The notes under the pieces are model-generated. The model saw nothing but the letters and a program-made list of their open reading frames with translations, had not been told where the DNA came from and made no database searches. Position numbers and translations under genes: made by a program. This document shows, in pieces, positions 51,948 to 60,270 of a stretch of 64,000 nucleotides of DNA. The DNA lies in NCBI RefSeq assembly GCF_029906345.1, contig NZ_JARYGY010000008.1, forward strand, positions 1 to 64,000, given 5' to 3'. Each line of letters starts with the position of its first letter. Positions within the stretch are counted from its first letter, which is position 1. Origin of the DNA: Aquimarina mycalae. GTDB lineage: Bacteria; Bacteroidota; Bacteroidia; Flavobacteriales; Flavobacteriaceae.

Positions 51948-52649
51948 ATGAAGTATAATCTAGCCACTATTTTCGAGAAAATTACAAAAGCATCTATGTA
52001 TGATGAAGATTGTAGTTTTACAATGAATGAATTATGGAAATGGGTGGTTTTTGATTCCGAAAATAAGGGACTAAACGATTCGCTTACTATACATGAACCT
52101 TCAGGAATAGCCATTAAAGGAAGAGAAACAGTATTAGACAAAACGACTTGTATAGAAGGAGAATATTTTCTTTTTGATTTTATAGGTCATGCACCTTCGT
52201 ATAGGCTGATCACATTAGAAAACCCTCAAGATATAGTCAACCTAGTGTTGTCAAAATCGGGTATTTTTAATTCATTCACAACGATACAAATTCCTATTGT
52301 CAAAGGTGAAGTTTGTAATCTGAACGAGATCATAGAACTGATTTGTAAAGAAGAATTAGAAGAAGAACTAATCTATCAGGAATTGATAAACGATTTTCAA
52401 AAAATACTACAAACAACGATAAACAACGATACATTTTATAGTGCTTCAAAAGAAGCTGGAAATTGCATTGTTAACTATAAAAACAAAGGAATATCTCAGC
52501 AACAGGCTTATAATACCATATATGCAATTAAGCTAGTGTATAGAGCTTTGGGAATTGATCATTTGGATGATTTTATCGATGAGATTTTAGATTATATATG
52601 TGGTTATATAGGAAACAAAGAACTGTGGATTTGGGATAAAAAATTGTAA
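51948..52649 (+). CDS. Hypothetical soluble protein
   Basis: 233 residues, acidic, soluble. A beta N-terminal half is followed by a helical half with 'CKEELEEELIYQELINDF' (about 127-144) and 'GISQQQAYNTIYAIKLVYRAL'. No motif or family recognised. Starts 11 nt after the previous gene. Confidence 0.6.
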   Translation: MKYNLATIFEKITKASMYDEDCSFTMNELWKWVVFDSENKGLNDSLTIHEPSGIAIKGRETVLDKTTCIEGEYFLFDFIGHAPSYRLITLENPQDIVNLVLSKSGIFNSFTTIQIPIVKGEVCNLNEIIELICKEELEEELIYQELINDFQKILQTTINNDTFYSASKEAGNCIVNYKNKGISQQQAYNTIYAIKLVYRALGIDHLDDFIDEILDYICGYIGNKELWIWDKKL

Positions 52650-52664
52650 TTAGATTTTCAATAA

Positions 52665-53201
52665 ATGAATAAAATAATTTTAATACTTATAACTTTAATT
52701 TCTTCTTGCACTACCAGTGTAAAAACAGAGGAGATTAAAAATGAGCAAAAAACTCAAGAAAAATTCAAATTAGCAAAGTCGGACTATACAATACTTACAT
52801 ATACACCCAAATGGCATTGGACATTTAATAATGTGAAACCGTCTCAATTACAAGAATCTGAGTTAATAGAAATAGAAGAGGTTTTAAAATCTGCCATCCA
52901 AAAACATAATCAAACACAGAAAAACCAACTCATCGAACACAATAAAAATAACTCTGATGATCCGATTACTCAGACCAATTATGAAGTGCAGTTACAAGGA
53001 TATATGAGGCAGTATGTACCTGTGATAAATAATAAAGGCCAAAAAGAGGTTTTTATTAATTTCTTTTGTGATGCTACAGATGAGAAAAATTGGCAAACAC
53101 AATTAGTACAAGTAGAAGATGGCGGGAATTGCTATTACAGTGTAAAGATTAGTATGGAGACGAAAAAGTATTATGAATTTGAAGTAAATTATAGTTTATA
53201 G
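52665..53201 (+). CDS. Lipoprotein of unknown function
   Basis: 178 residues with lipobox at C15 (I-S-S-C-T). 'YTILTYTPKWHWTFNN' (about 43-58) opens the mature domain; 'VFINFFCDATDEKNWQTQLVQVEDGGNCYYSV' forms the end. Two cysteines in that end may pair. Periplasmic side. The next ATG follows its stop directly. Confidence 0.7.
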   Translation: MNKIILILITLISSCTTSVKTEEIKNEQKTQEKFKLAKSDYTILTYTPKWHWTFNNVKPSQLQESELIEIEEVLKSAIQKHNQTQKNQLIEHNKNNSDDPITQTNYEVQLQGYMRQYVPVINNKGQKEVFINFFCDATDEKNWQTQLVQVEDGGNCYYSVKISMETKKYYEFEVNYSL

Positions 53202-53654
53202 ATGATAACAGTTGGATCCGTAACTAGAGAAGAAGCAACAGCTATTTTTCCATTTTTACAAGAAAAATATAGAGGAAGAAGAAAAGAAATAAAAGAATAT
53301 ACGCATACCTATCCAGAATTTGTGTTTTGGATATATCCAGATGGTAAATTATTTGATGCCAAAGAAGCTCATAAAAAAAACACTCCAAAAGGTTTTGACT
53401 ATATTTTACAAGATGAACCCAATTATGGTGGGTTTTTACGAGGTAGATTAGCCAGACAATTCGAAGAACAAATTATCGTAATTTATTGTGAGTCTCAAGT
53501 ATTACACCTGAATAATGAAAAAATAAAACAATTTTTAACTGGAATCAAAGAAATCCCATTACCAGTAGCTGATACAACATTAGTTATTTCTGATAATGGA
53601 GATATATACGGTACCATAACCGATATAGAAGAACGATTAGAAGTTACAAATTGA
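53202..53654 (+). CDS. Hypothetical immunity-like protein
   Basis: 150 residues, soluble. 'YPEFVFWIYPDGKLFDAKEAH' (about 39-59) and 'YILQDEPNYGGFLRGRLAR' (about 68-86) form a conserved-looking core that I have seen in unnamed Bacteroidota proteins. Starts immediately after the lipoprotein stop. Confidence 0.63.
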   Translation: MITVGSVTREEATAIFPFLQEKYRGRRKEIKEYTHTYPEFVFWIYPDGKLFDAKEAHKKNTPKGFDYILQDEPNYGGFLRGRLARQFEEQIIVIYCESQVLHLNNEKIKQFLTGIKEIPLPVADTTLVISDNGDIYGTITDIEERLEVTN

Positions 53655-53692
53655 GAATTTGGGAAATAACCCTAAAACAAAAATAGAACCTT

Positions 53693-53998
53693 ATGGCTTT
53701 AGATTTTCACAAATTTGATAACAATGAACATTTGTTTGGTTTGGACGATAAGCAGTATGCTCATCTAGAAAACTTGTTTGTAGAATTTAAACAAAAAACA
53801 GGTGTGTATATTGACCCATATCGAGATATAAGATTATCTGTGGATCATCAAAAAACGATGCTAAAAATAATAGATGCTTGGATTTATGTAGCGGATCTTA
53901 ACAAAAACAAACTAAAGACTGAAACCGTTATCCAGTTTAAAACATGGATGGATTATTTTTCTAATAAAGATATTGATATACAGATAGTAGGAGATTAA
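53693..53998 (+). CDS. Hypothetical immunity-like protein
   Basis: 101 residues: 'LDFHKFDNNEHLFGLDDKQY' start, 'FVEFKQKTGVYIDPYRDIRLSVDHQKTML' middle (about 29-57). Soluble, alpha/beta. The layout recalls an unnamed small family common in immunity arrays. Flanked by about 38 and 60 nt gaps. Confidence 0.62.
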   Translation: MALDFHKFDNNEHLFGLDDKQYAHLENLFVEFKQKTGVYIDPYRDIRLSVDHQKTMLKIIDAWIYVADLNKNKLKTETVIQFKTWMDYFSNKDIDIQIVGD

Positions 53999-54059
53999 AT
54001 ACATTTTTAAAAATAAACAGAAAAAGTTTTAACAAATTGATTTTTAGATACTATAAATA

Positions 54060-54686
54060 GTGAAAGAAAAAGAAACACTTCAAAAAATAAAAACCTTAAG
54101 AGAAAAGTTGTCAATTCCTCTAGACGTTGCAATGCAATTGATGAAAGAAAATAACGATGATATATTAATGTGCGAACAAGAATTTCATAGAAATAACATT
54201 AATACCATTTGTAGACTTGCTGAATGCGATGAAATACTAGCAGAAAAATATTATCAAATCTGCAATTTTGATATCGAGAAATCCATAAAAAAGATTCATC
54301 AACAATTATTTTTTCTTACGACCACACCAAAAGAAGCTATTGGTAAAATAGGATTCATATTATGGTCAGAAAATGAAAACCTTGATAAGTATGTAACTTC
54401 GAGAGACAGAAGCCTGTTTATTCAGACTAAAGATTTTGACTATGTTATGGATGTTTTTAAATCCGTTTTTCCAATTAAAGACCAAAAAGGAGATATAATT
54501 GATAATCATTTTAGTACCACTAGTAGTAACTTTTTTGATAACAAAACAAGTCGAATTATTGTAAACAGAATGGCAAACATCAAAACCAAAGACGCTCATG
54601 TAGAGTCTTTTTTGAGAGATCTAATCAAATGGTTTAATATTCAACTAAGGTATGCAGATACTATAGTTGTTTATGGGAATTTATAA
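54060..54686 (+). CDS. Protein with tandem TS-N/UBA-like segments
   Basis: 208 residues from a GTG start. Residues about 8-44 ('IKTLREKLSIPLDVAMQLMK...') match the EF-Ts N-terminal (UBA-like) pattern V-x-x-L-R-x-x-T-x-x-x-x-x-x-x-x-x-A-L. Residues about 48-82 form a second three-helix unit. The C-terminal half is unassigned. EF-Ts binds EF-Tu through this kind of domain, so it may touch the translation machinery; inference only. Soluble. Confidence 0.6.
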   Translation: MKEKETLQKIKTLREKLSIPLDVAMQLMKENNDDILMCEQEFHRNNINTICRLAECDEILAEKYYQICNFDIEKSIKKIHQQLFFLTTTPKEAIGKIGFILWSENENLDKYVTSRDRSLFIQTKDFDYVMDVFKSVFPIKDQKGDIIDNHFSTTSSNFFDNKTSRIIVNRMANIKTKDAHVESFLRDLIKWFNIQLRYADTIVVYGNL

Positions 54687-54720
54687 AGATCGTATACAAT
54701 AATAAAATAGAATTTTAAAA

Positions 54721-55173
54721 ATGAACAAGCCTTTAGTTGCGATATGGGATACAGTTGGTTTGGGGATTGTTATAGAATTTCCAACGGGAGTTTTGATAAC
54801 GAATCAAACAGGAGGAACTGCCTGTTTACACCCTAAAATGGAAGGTGTTTATGTACCATTTGCAAATTATTATAAAGAAGCATCCAAAGAATTTTTAAGC
54901 CCAGAAATTGCGCTAATAGATTATTTTAAAAGCGCAAAATATAAAGGAAGTGGTGCTATAAAAGGTATTGATCTGGAAGACGTAGCCATCATAAATGAAA
55001 TACTCACACAATTTAGATTACATAAAATGATAACTATAGATCTAGAAAAATTACAAGAGTCTCATGAAGCCTGGATTTATATAAAAATTAGACCTGATAG
55101 TGATCTAGGAATACTAAATGGGTTTTCTGAACATGTTTCAAAAGGAGTCTTAACTTGGTCTAATAGTGATTAA
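54721..55173 (+). CDS. DUF6210-like immunity-type protein
   Basis: 150 residues. 'GLGIVIEFPTGVLITNQTGGTACLHPKMEGVYVPF' (about 13-47), 'YKGSGAIKGIDLEDVAIIN' and the ending 'GVLTWSNSD' match the DUF6210 consensus as I recall it. Soluble. The next ATG follows its stop by 1 nt. Confidence 0.75.
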   Translation: MNKPLVAIWDTVGLGIVIEFPTGVLITNQTGGTACLHPKMEGVYVPFANYYKEASKEFLSPEIALIDYFKSAKYKGSGAIKGIDLEDVAIINEILTQFRLHKMITIDLEKLQESHEAWIYIKIRPDSDLGILNGFSEHVSKGVLTWSNSD

Positions 55174-55174
55174 A

Positions 55175-55474
55175 ATGGGTTTTGAATATAAAATAATAGC
55201 AAAGTTTACTGAGCAAGAGACTTCAGAGATTAAACAGGTATTGGAAACAACTAAAGATTTTGATAAAAAATACGAGTTTAATACTAAAGTCTTCTGGGAT
55301 TTTAGACAACTTGATAACAAAGGTAAAATGCCAAATATTAGTATCTGTTTTGAAAACGATGGAATTTATGTTTGTAGGTATGATGGAAGTTATTTATGGA
55401 AAAATCTAATTCCCTTAAAAAATTATATAGAAAGTAAAATAAATAAATACAGAATACTTGACTATCAGGAATAG
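55175..55474 (+). CDS. Hypothetical small protein
   Basis: 99 residues from the ATG at 55175. 'KVFWDFRQLDNKGKMPNISICFENDGIYVCRYDGSY' (about 36-71) is a run of strands; N-terminal helix and C-terminal helix complete a compact alpha/beta fold. It ends 5 nt before the next gene. Family unknown. Confidence 0.6.
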   Translation: MGFEYKIIAKFTEQETSEIKQVLETTKDFDKKYEFNTKVFWDFRQLDNKGKMPNISICFENDGIYVCRYDGSYLWKNLIPLKNYIESKINKYRILDYQE

Positions 55475-55479
55475 TAGAT

Positions 55480-55869
55480 ATGATGAAGCAATTAAAAATA
55501 GATAATATAAGTCTCTCTGATTTTAGAATTACAGGAATGTCACTTGGAGAAAATTATGATGAAATAAATATTGTTTCAGAAGGTTCCATTAGAATTAGTG
55601 ATTTAGAAAGATATAATGAAACACGAATAACAATAAAAAAATGGAAAAAATTGTGTGTTAGTAAGTACATAACAAAAGACCCGTCTACCGATGGTTATTA
55701 TCTGAAAATAGATTGGATGAATAGCATTGAAACATTTGATTGTATTCAAGAAATTCTTCTTAAAGAAGAAACAACACTAGTATTAAACGGGTTTAGTAAA
55801 GAAAGCGATGGTTGGTTGACTTATGAATTTTTTGAGTTTGAATATGAAATAACAACAGCATCAAATTGA
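55480..55869 (+). CDS. Hypothetical beta-rich protein
   Basis: 129 residues, soluble, almost all strands: 'LSDFRITGMSLGENYDEINIV' near the start and 'LVLNGFSKESDGWLTYEFFEFEYEI' at the end. The next gene's TTG overlaps its TGA (TTGA). Family unknown. Confidence 0.6.
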   Translation: MMKQLKIDNISLSDFRITGMSLGENYDEINIVSEGSIRISDLERYNETRITIKKWKKLCVSKYITKDPSTDGYYLKIDWMNSIETFDCIQEILLKEETTLVLNGFSKESDGWLTYEFFEFEYEITTASN

Positions 55870-56372
55870 AAAACCAAGACAAATACAGCATATATACCTC
55901 TAGTCATCTAAAAGATATGACTGTATTCGAACAATACAAATATCTTACAGAAAATGATCAAGATATTGTAAAGCTCAAGCAACAAATAAGAGGCATTGCA
56001 ATGCGTAAAAACTTATCTTCGATAATGAATGATACCAAATGGATCGTCTTACAACAAGGAATAGAGAATCTACCTTTTCCTCCAGCTTATAATGAAAAAT
56101 TGGTTCAATGGGATAATGCTAAATTTAGTTTTAAAGATATAGAAAAAGAGCCTGCTTATTTTGGTGATTGGTCTAGTTATTGGGAAGAAGGACTTCCGAT
56201 ATTCTTTACGATCGAATGGCTTGAAATAAGACCTAAATACAGAAAAATCGAAGGTCGTTTAGTACCTCCAAAAATAGTAGATGAGACGGAAGAATTGATA
56301 AATTTATTAAACAAGTTATATATACCTTTTGAAGAAGAAAATGGCTCCATAATTATATATGGATATAAATAG
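55866..56372 (+). CDS. DUF6678-like protein, copy 2
   Basis: 168 residues from a TTG that overlaps the preceding stop by 4 nt; the next in-frame ATG (55917) would lose part of the N-terminus. 'SIMNDTKWIVLQQGIENLPFPPAY' (about 52-75), 'YFGDWSSYWEEGLPIFFTIEWLEI' and the end 'IIIYGYK' give the DUF6678 pattern. It pairs with the shorter relative at 25068. Soluble immunity-type protein. Confidence 0.72.
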   Translation: MKNQDKYSIYTSSHLKDMTVFEQYKYLTENDQDIVKLKQQIRGIAMRKNLSSIMNDTKWIVLQQGIENLPFPPAYNEKLVQWDNAKFSFKDIEKEPAYFGDWSSYWEEGLPIFFTIEWLEIRPKYRKIEGRLVPPKIVDETEELINLLNKLYIPFEEENGSIIIYGYK

Positions 56373-56381
56373 AAGATTTAG

Positions 56382-56885
56382 ATGAAACTAAAAACCCCCA
56401 TTGAAATAAACCTGTTAACGTTTTTTAAAACAGGAAAGTTTGATTATCTAAAATTAGGGCAAACCAAAGAGTGGATTATAAATAATTTTCCAGATCCAGA
56501 TTGTTATAGCCCAGATTTTTTAACTGAAGAAGTCAATATTTGGACCTATGGAGGAATTGAACTTTTTTTTGAAAATAAAAAACTCTATTTAATCTATTCT
56601 GATTATTGGTATGAAGGAAAACTAGAAAGTAGTAGTCAAATAAAACTAGACAAATGGATCTTTAAAGATATAGATAAGCTAAATCTGAAATTTGTATTAA
56701 CAGCATTAAACACCCATAACATTGATTACAAGAAAAAAACAGATAAGCTAGGTGTTCTTTTAAGACTGAATAGTGGAATCGAATTAACTTTTGAAAATAT
56801 AAATGATATTGAGCATATAGATACAAACGACTTTCATCTAAGTTCGTTTGGATTAGTAGCCGAAAACCCAAACCGATGGAAATAG
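56382..56885 (+). CDS. Immunity-like protein, 'LGQTKEWI' family copy 2
   Basis: 167 residues, paralogue of the 32874 protein: 'KLGQTKEWIINNFPDPDCY' (about 24-42), 'GGIELFFENKKLYLIYSDYW' and 'IKLDKWIFKDIDKL' stand at matching positions. It overlaps the next gene by 10 nt. Soluble; no enzyme motif. Confidence 0.65.
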   Translation: MKLKTPIEINLLTFFKTGKFDYLKLGQTKEWIINNFPDPDCYSPDFLTEEVNIWTYGGIELFFENKKLYLIYSDYWYEGKLESSSQIKLDKWIFKDIDKLNLKFVLTALNTHNIDYKKKTDKLGVLLRLNSGIELTFENINDIEHIDTNDFHLSSFGLVAENPNRWK

Positions 56886-57418
56886 TAAAAAACATGGATT
56901 TTAATGCTTTAAAACAACAAATAAAAAAGGTAACTAAAAGGGCATTTTTAGAAAATGTTGCTAAATATGGAAAAGAGATTTGTGCCTTTGCTTTAGTTAG
57001 TGATGATGGTGCTATGACTGTGGTTCCATATACCAATACTATTGCGCATTTACAAAAAATGCAAAAGGATGATCCTGATTATAAAGAGGTGTACGAGTTT
57101 GAACCTGCAGAATGGTATACATCAGATGGTGCTAATGATGAAATAGATGCTATTTGTAGTGTCCTAAATAAAGAGGTTTTAAGAGATAATATAAATTTTG
57201 AAGTTTTTAAAAACCAGTTGTTTGAAACCTGTGTTCAGGTACTAGAAGAATTACAAAAAGAAAACTTTTTTATGGACAACGTAGAGAAAGATATCTTAGT
57301 GCTTTTTAGTATTTCTGACACAAACGAACCTGAAGAAAATCTAATAAAATGGGCAAAACGTACCAATATTAAAACGTATGGAGAGGCATATGAAGCCTAT
57401 CAAAATAAAGTATGGTAA
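56876..57418 (+). CDS. DUF4303 family protein
   Basis: 180 residues. 'EICAFALVSDDGAMTVVPYTNTIAHLQ' (about 33-59), 'YEFEPAEWYTSDGANDEIDAICSVLN' and 'ILVLFSISDTNEPE' are the landmarks of DUF4303, a family often seen in toxin-immunity neighbourhoods. Soluble. The start overlaps the previous gene by 10 nt. Confidence 0.8.
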   Translation: MEIVKNMDFNALKQQIKKVTKRAFLENVAKYGKEICAFALVSDDGAMTVVPYTNTIAHLQKMQKDDPDYKEVYEFEPAEWYTSDGANDEIDAICSVLNKEVLRDNINFEVFKNQLFETCVQVLEELQKENFFMDNVEKDILVLFSISDTNEPEENLIKWAKRTNIKTYGEAYEAYQNKVW

Positions 57419-57435
57419 TATATAGAAAATAAAAA

Positions 57436-57996
57436 ATGATAAAATTTACCGAATGTCTAAATGATACCTGGGATTATTTCTTTTTAACTGATCCTGCAAA
57501 CTTATTATTGTTTAAAGGAGAAAATGGTTTGTCAGATGATATAATGAATGAATTTACAACCAATGAAAGTGCCGAATTGGCTATTCAAAATGGGGTAATA
57601 ATTCCTATGAGTTCCATTCGTAATCAACCCTATACTATTTTCTTTACTGTCAATAATCAAACATCAGAATTTGATAAAGACACAAGTGTCTTATTATTTC
57701 GAAAAAGTGGATATGTGTTGAATGTAATTAACAACGAAATCTGTGTAGTAACTGTTCCCTATTTAAAAAATTGGACTTTAGAAAATGGAATACAACGTTT
57801 ACAAGAAGCTGTTAAAAAAGGTGTCAGACAAAAAATAGTAGTAGATAATGGATGCTATTCAGTTACAATACACGGAGGATTTACTGTGCAAGAAGGAATA
57901 GAAGAAGCTACGTTTGAGTTTCAAATCAATCCAATAGCAAAAGGAACACAAAGTAAGGTTACAGATATTGGGTTTCCTTTTATAATAGAAAAATAA
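57436..57996 (+). CDS. Hypothetical soluble protein
   Basis: 186 residues. 'TWDYFFLTDPANLLLFKGENG' (about 11-31) starts it and a long beta C-terminal part ends in 'VTDIGFPFIIEK'. No signal, no known motif. Lies between DUF4303 and DUF6304-like genes, so an immunity function is likely by position only. Confidence 0.6.
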   Translation: MIKFTECLNDTWDYFFLTDPANLLLFKGENGLSDDIMNEFTTNESAELAIQNGVIIPMSSIRNQPYTIFFTVNNQTSEFDKDTSVLLFRKSGYVLNVINNEICVVTVPYLKNWTLENGIQRLQEAVKKGVRQKIVVDNGCYSVTIHGGFTVQEGIEEATFEFQINPIAKGTQSKVTDIGFPFIIEK

Positions 57997-58004
57997 AAAA
58001 TACA

Positions 58005-58703
58005 ATGAGGGAATATAAAGCAATATATCAAGACAAAAGAGGTACGGAAGAAATTGTCATAAAATCTGATGGGAGTTATATGGACTTTACGCTAAGAGGG
58101 ATTAATTTCGAAGGACAAGATTTTGAAATGTTGGAAGCAGAAGAGATTGATGATACAAAATTTGAGTATGAAATGTTTCAGGATGGGTCAGGAGATTTGA
58201 CCAACTTTACGTTAGCAGTAACAATTCCTATTTTACTTTTTGATTCGATCAAAAAAAATAAATTCACAGCACCACTAATAGTAAATGTAGAAGTTGGTGA
58301 AACTACAACTATTAAAGGTTTAGATAGCGAACTTACTTGCTTGACGTTAACTACATCCTTTGGAGAATTTACTGTTGAAAAGAAATTAGAATGGATGGAA
58401 GATGCATTGATAGCCATACAAAATCAATTACCTGAACATATCTATTTAAATACCTGTTTAAGTTGTAAATACAGTAACTATAGTCCTTATGGTAACGGAA
58501 TGTTTGGTCATATATATTGCTTTAAAAATTTAAAGAAAGAGTTAAAACAAGTGAGACATAAACATGATTTACTTCATATGTGGACCGCTGAAGCTGTAGA
58601 TAGAGGAGACATATTTTCGGTACATGAAACCTTTGATTGTTCAGAACACGCATTACCCACAAAAAACGATTGGTATTACAAAGATTGGAGAAAAACTATT
58701 TAG
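58005..58703 (+). CDS. DUF6304-like protein
   Basis: 232 residues. It begins 'YKAIYQDKRGTEEIVIKSDG', contains 'FTLRGINFEGQDFE' and a C-terminal cysteine block 'CLSCKYSNYSPYGNGMFGHIYCF' (about 152-174). This order fits the DUF6304 consensus as I recall it. The cysteines may bind zinc. Soluble; ends 2 nt before the next ATG. Confidence 0.72.
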   Translation: MREYKAIYQDKRGTEEIVIKSDGSYMDFTLRGINFEGQDFEMLEAEEIDDTKFEYEMFQDGSGDLTNFTLAVTIPILLFDSIKKNKFTAPLIVNVEVGETTTIKGLDSELTCLTLTTSFGEFTVEKKLEWMEDALIAIQNQLPEHIYLNTCLSCKYSNYSPYGNGMFGHIYCFKNLKKELKQVRHKHDLLHMWTAEAVDRGDIFSVHETFDCSEHALPTKNDWYYKDWRKTI

Positions 58704-58705
58704 AA

Positions 58706-59650
58706 ATGGAAGAAAAAGAAAAGGTGATGCATAGTTTGTTTTATAAGGAGGTTAACGCCTTATTACGTGATCAGTTTTCGGCGATAAAACAAAACATAAC
58801 ACCACAATATGAACAACTTTTAAAAGAAAGAGAATTTCCATATCCATTACCCATAATTTGTCAATTTGAATATGCCAGCTGGGGGAGAAATAAACAATGG
58901 CGATTAGAGTTAGATTTTGATGAGTATCAATGGTCGAATAAAACTGTAAAACCTCATTTTCTAAATGCATTAGTATCTATAGAAATGGGAACAGAGTTTC
59001 TACATTTTAAATACCACCTCTGCAGTTCTTTTAATGATTCTTTAGAACCAAAAGAAACTGAAAAAATACCGATTAAAAAGCTTGATGATAGTAGGTTTGT
59101 GTCAGAAAAAATAGACGCACTAAAACAGTTCCTAGAAGACTTGCCACAAGGATTTATTCAGGAAATAAAAACAATAGATTTTAACGAGTTAGAATTCATA
59201 GAAGATATAGAAGAAGTATATCAAATAATTAACCTACATAAAGTCAATGACACTAAGAAGTTTTATGCAAGAACTCAGTTGTTTCTTTTAGAGGTTATTC
59301 AATTAATGAATGAGTATATCAATGATTATGAAAAAATAATACTAAAGTATACTAGAAAAATGTATTCGGAAGAAATTCAATACTGTAATAACACACTTAA
59401 AAGCTTCCGAATTATTGTGGCAGAAAAAAAATATGATGAGGTTAATTGTATAGATGAAAGAGTACATATATTACATGCAATAAATGGATATTTAACTCCT
59501 TTTGAAGAATATAGTGGGAATGATGAAGATAAAAGACCCTATGAACTTGATTATAAAATTGATGACCTGATACAAGCTGGATTAAAACGAGAACAGTTAC
59601 TCCCTTTAATAAAAAAACACTTTGCAGAAATTTTTACTGATGATGAATAA
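58706..59650 (+). CDS. Hypothetical helical protein
   Basis: 314 residues from the ATG at 58706; a longer reading would overlap the DUF6304-like gene by 67 nt. The N-terminal third is beta-containing ('IICQFEYASWGRNKQWRLELDF'), the rest helical. Largest cytosolic member after the leucine-rich proteins. No family recognised. It overlaps the next gene by about 11 nt. Confidence 0.65.
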   Translation: MEEKEKVMHSLFYKEVNALLRDQFSAIKQNITPQYEQLLKEREFPYPLPIICQFEYASWGRNKQWRLELDFDEYQWSNKTVKPHFLNALVSIEMGTEFLHFKYHLCSSFNDSLEPKETEKIPIKKLDDSRFVSEKIDALKQFLEDLPQGFIQEIKTIDFNELEFIEDIEEVYQIINLHKVNDTKKFYARTQLFLLEVIQLMNEYINDYEKIILKYTRKMYSEEIQYCNNTLKSFRIIVAEKKYDEVNCIDERVHILHAINGYLTPFEEYSGNDEDKRPYELDYKIDDLIQAGLKREQLLPLIKKHFAEIFTDDE

Positions 59651-60113
59651 AAAAATACAAGATAAATGGAAACAAGGATTTGTTATTGGCTATGACTGTA
59701 TTGCGTACGGAGACGGTTACGTAGTTATGGGCGATACGTATTGCGTGGAAAATAGTGAGACAAAAAAGGTAAAAAGACACTGGTTCCCATTATGCGATAC
59801 AACACTTTCTGGCATTGAAAGACATCATGAAGATATTTGGACCGAAATAGATATATTTCATGGTTCTTTTAAATACAAAGACAAAACTATTGTATTTGGA
59901 GATGGCGCTATGGGTAATGAAGGATATGTAGCCTCTCTTAATGCAGATAAAACCTTAGATTGGAGTATTTTCTTTACATTTTCTAATCCTATACACAAAG
60001 CCGAAGTGAAAGAAGATCACTTAATTTGTTATGGGGATACAGGTGCAATTATTGATATCGATTTAAACAATATGACTAAAATAAAAGTCATCCAACAAAA
60101 CAATTGGTCATAA
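59640..60113 (+). CDS. Hypothetical beta-repeat protein, last gene of the array
   Basis: 157 residues from the ATG at 59640 (59643 is equally possible). Repeated '[YF]-G-D-[GT]' strands ('IAYGDGYVVMGDTY', 'IVFGDGAMGNEGYV', 'ICYGDTGAIIDI') suggest a few blades of a propeller. Soluble. It overlaps the preceding gene and is followed by the array-closing terminator. Confidence 0.65.
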   Translation: MMNKKIQDKWKQGFVIGYDCIAYGDGYVVMGDTYCVENSETKKVKRHWFPLCDTTLSGIERHHEDIWTEIDIFHGSFKYKDKTIVFGDGAMGNEGYVASLNADKTLDWSIFFTFSNPIHKAEVKEDHLICYGDTGAIIDIDLNNMTKIKVIQQNNWS

Positions 60114-60216
60114 TAATAAAATAACTAACCGTCTGTAGACTTGATCATTCATTATTAAAAAAAAAATGGGGTAACTAATTAAAAGTGAATACTGAAACAG
60201 ATTCGCCTTATAAAAA

Positions 60217-60248
60217 AAAGGTGACCCCTATATACTAGGATCACCTTT
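60217..60248. terminator. Bidirectional terminator
   Basis: AAAGGTGACCCC / GGATCACCTTT arms form a strong stem with A-rich and T-rich flanks on the two strands. It sits between the plus-strand array and the convergent aceA gene, and probably ends both. Confidence 0.8.
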
Positions 60249-60270
60249 CCAAATAAAATTAACACAAATT

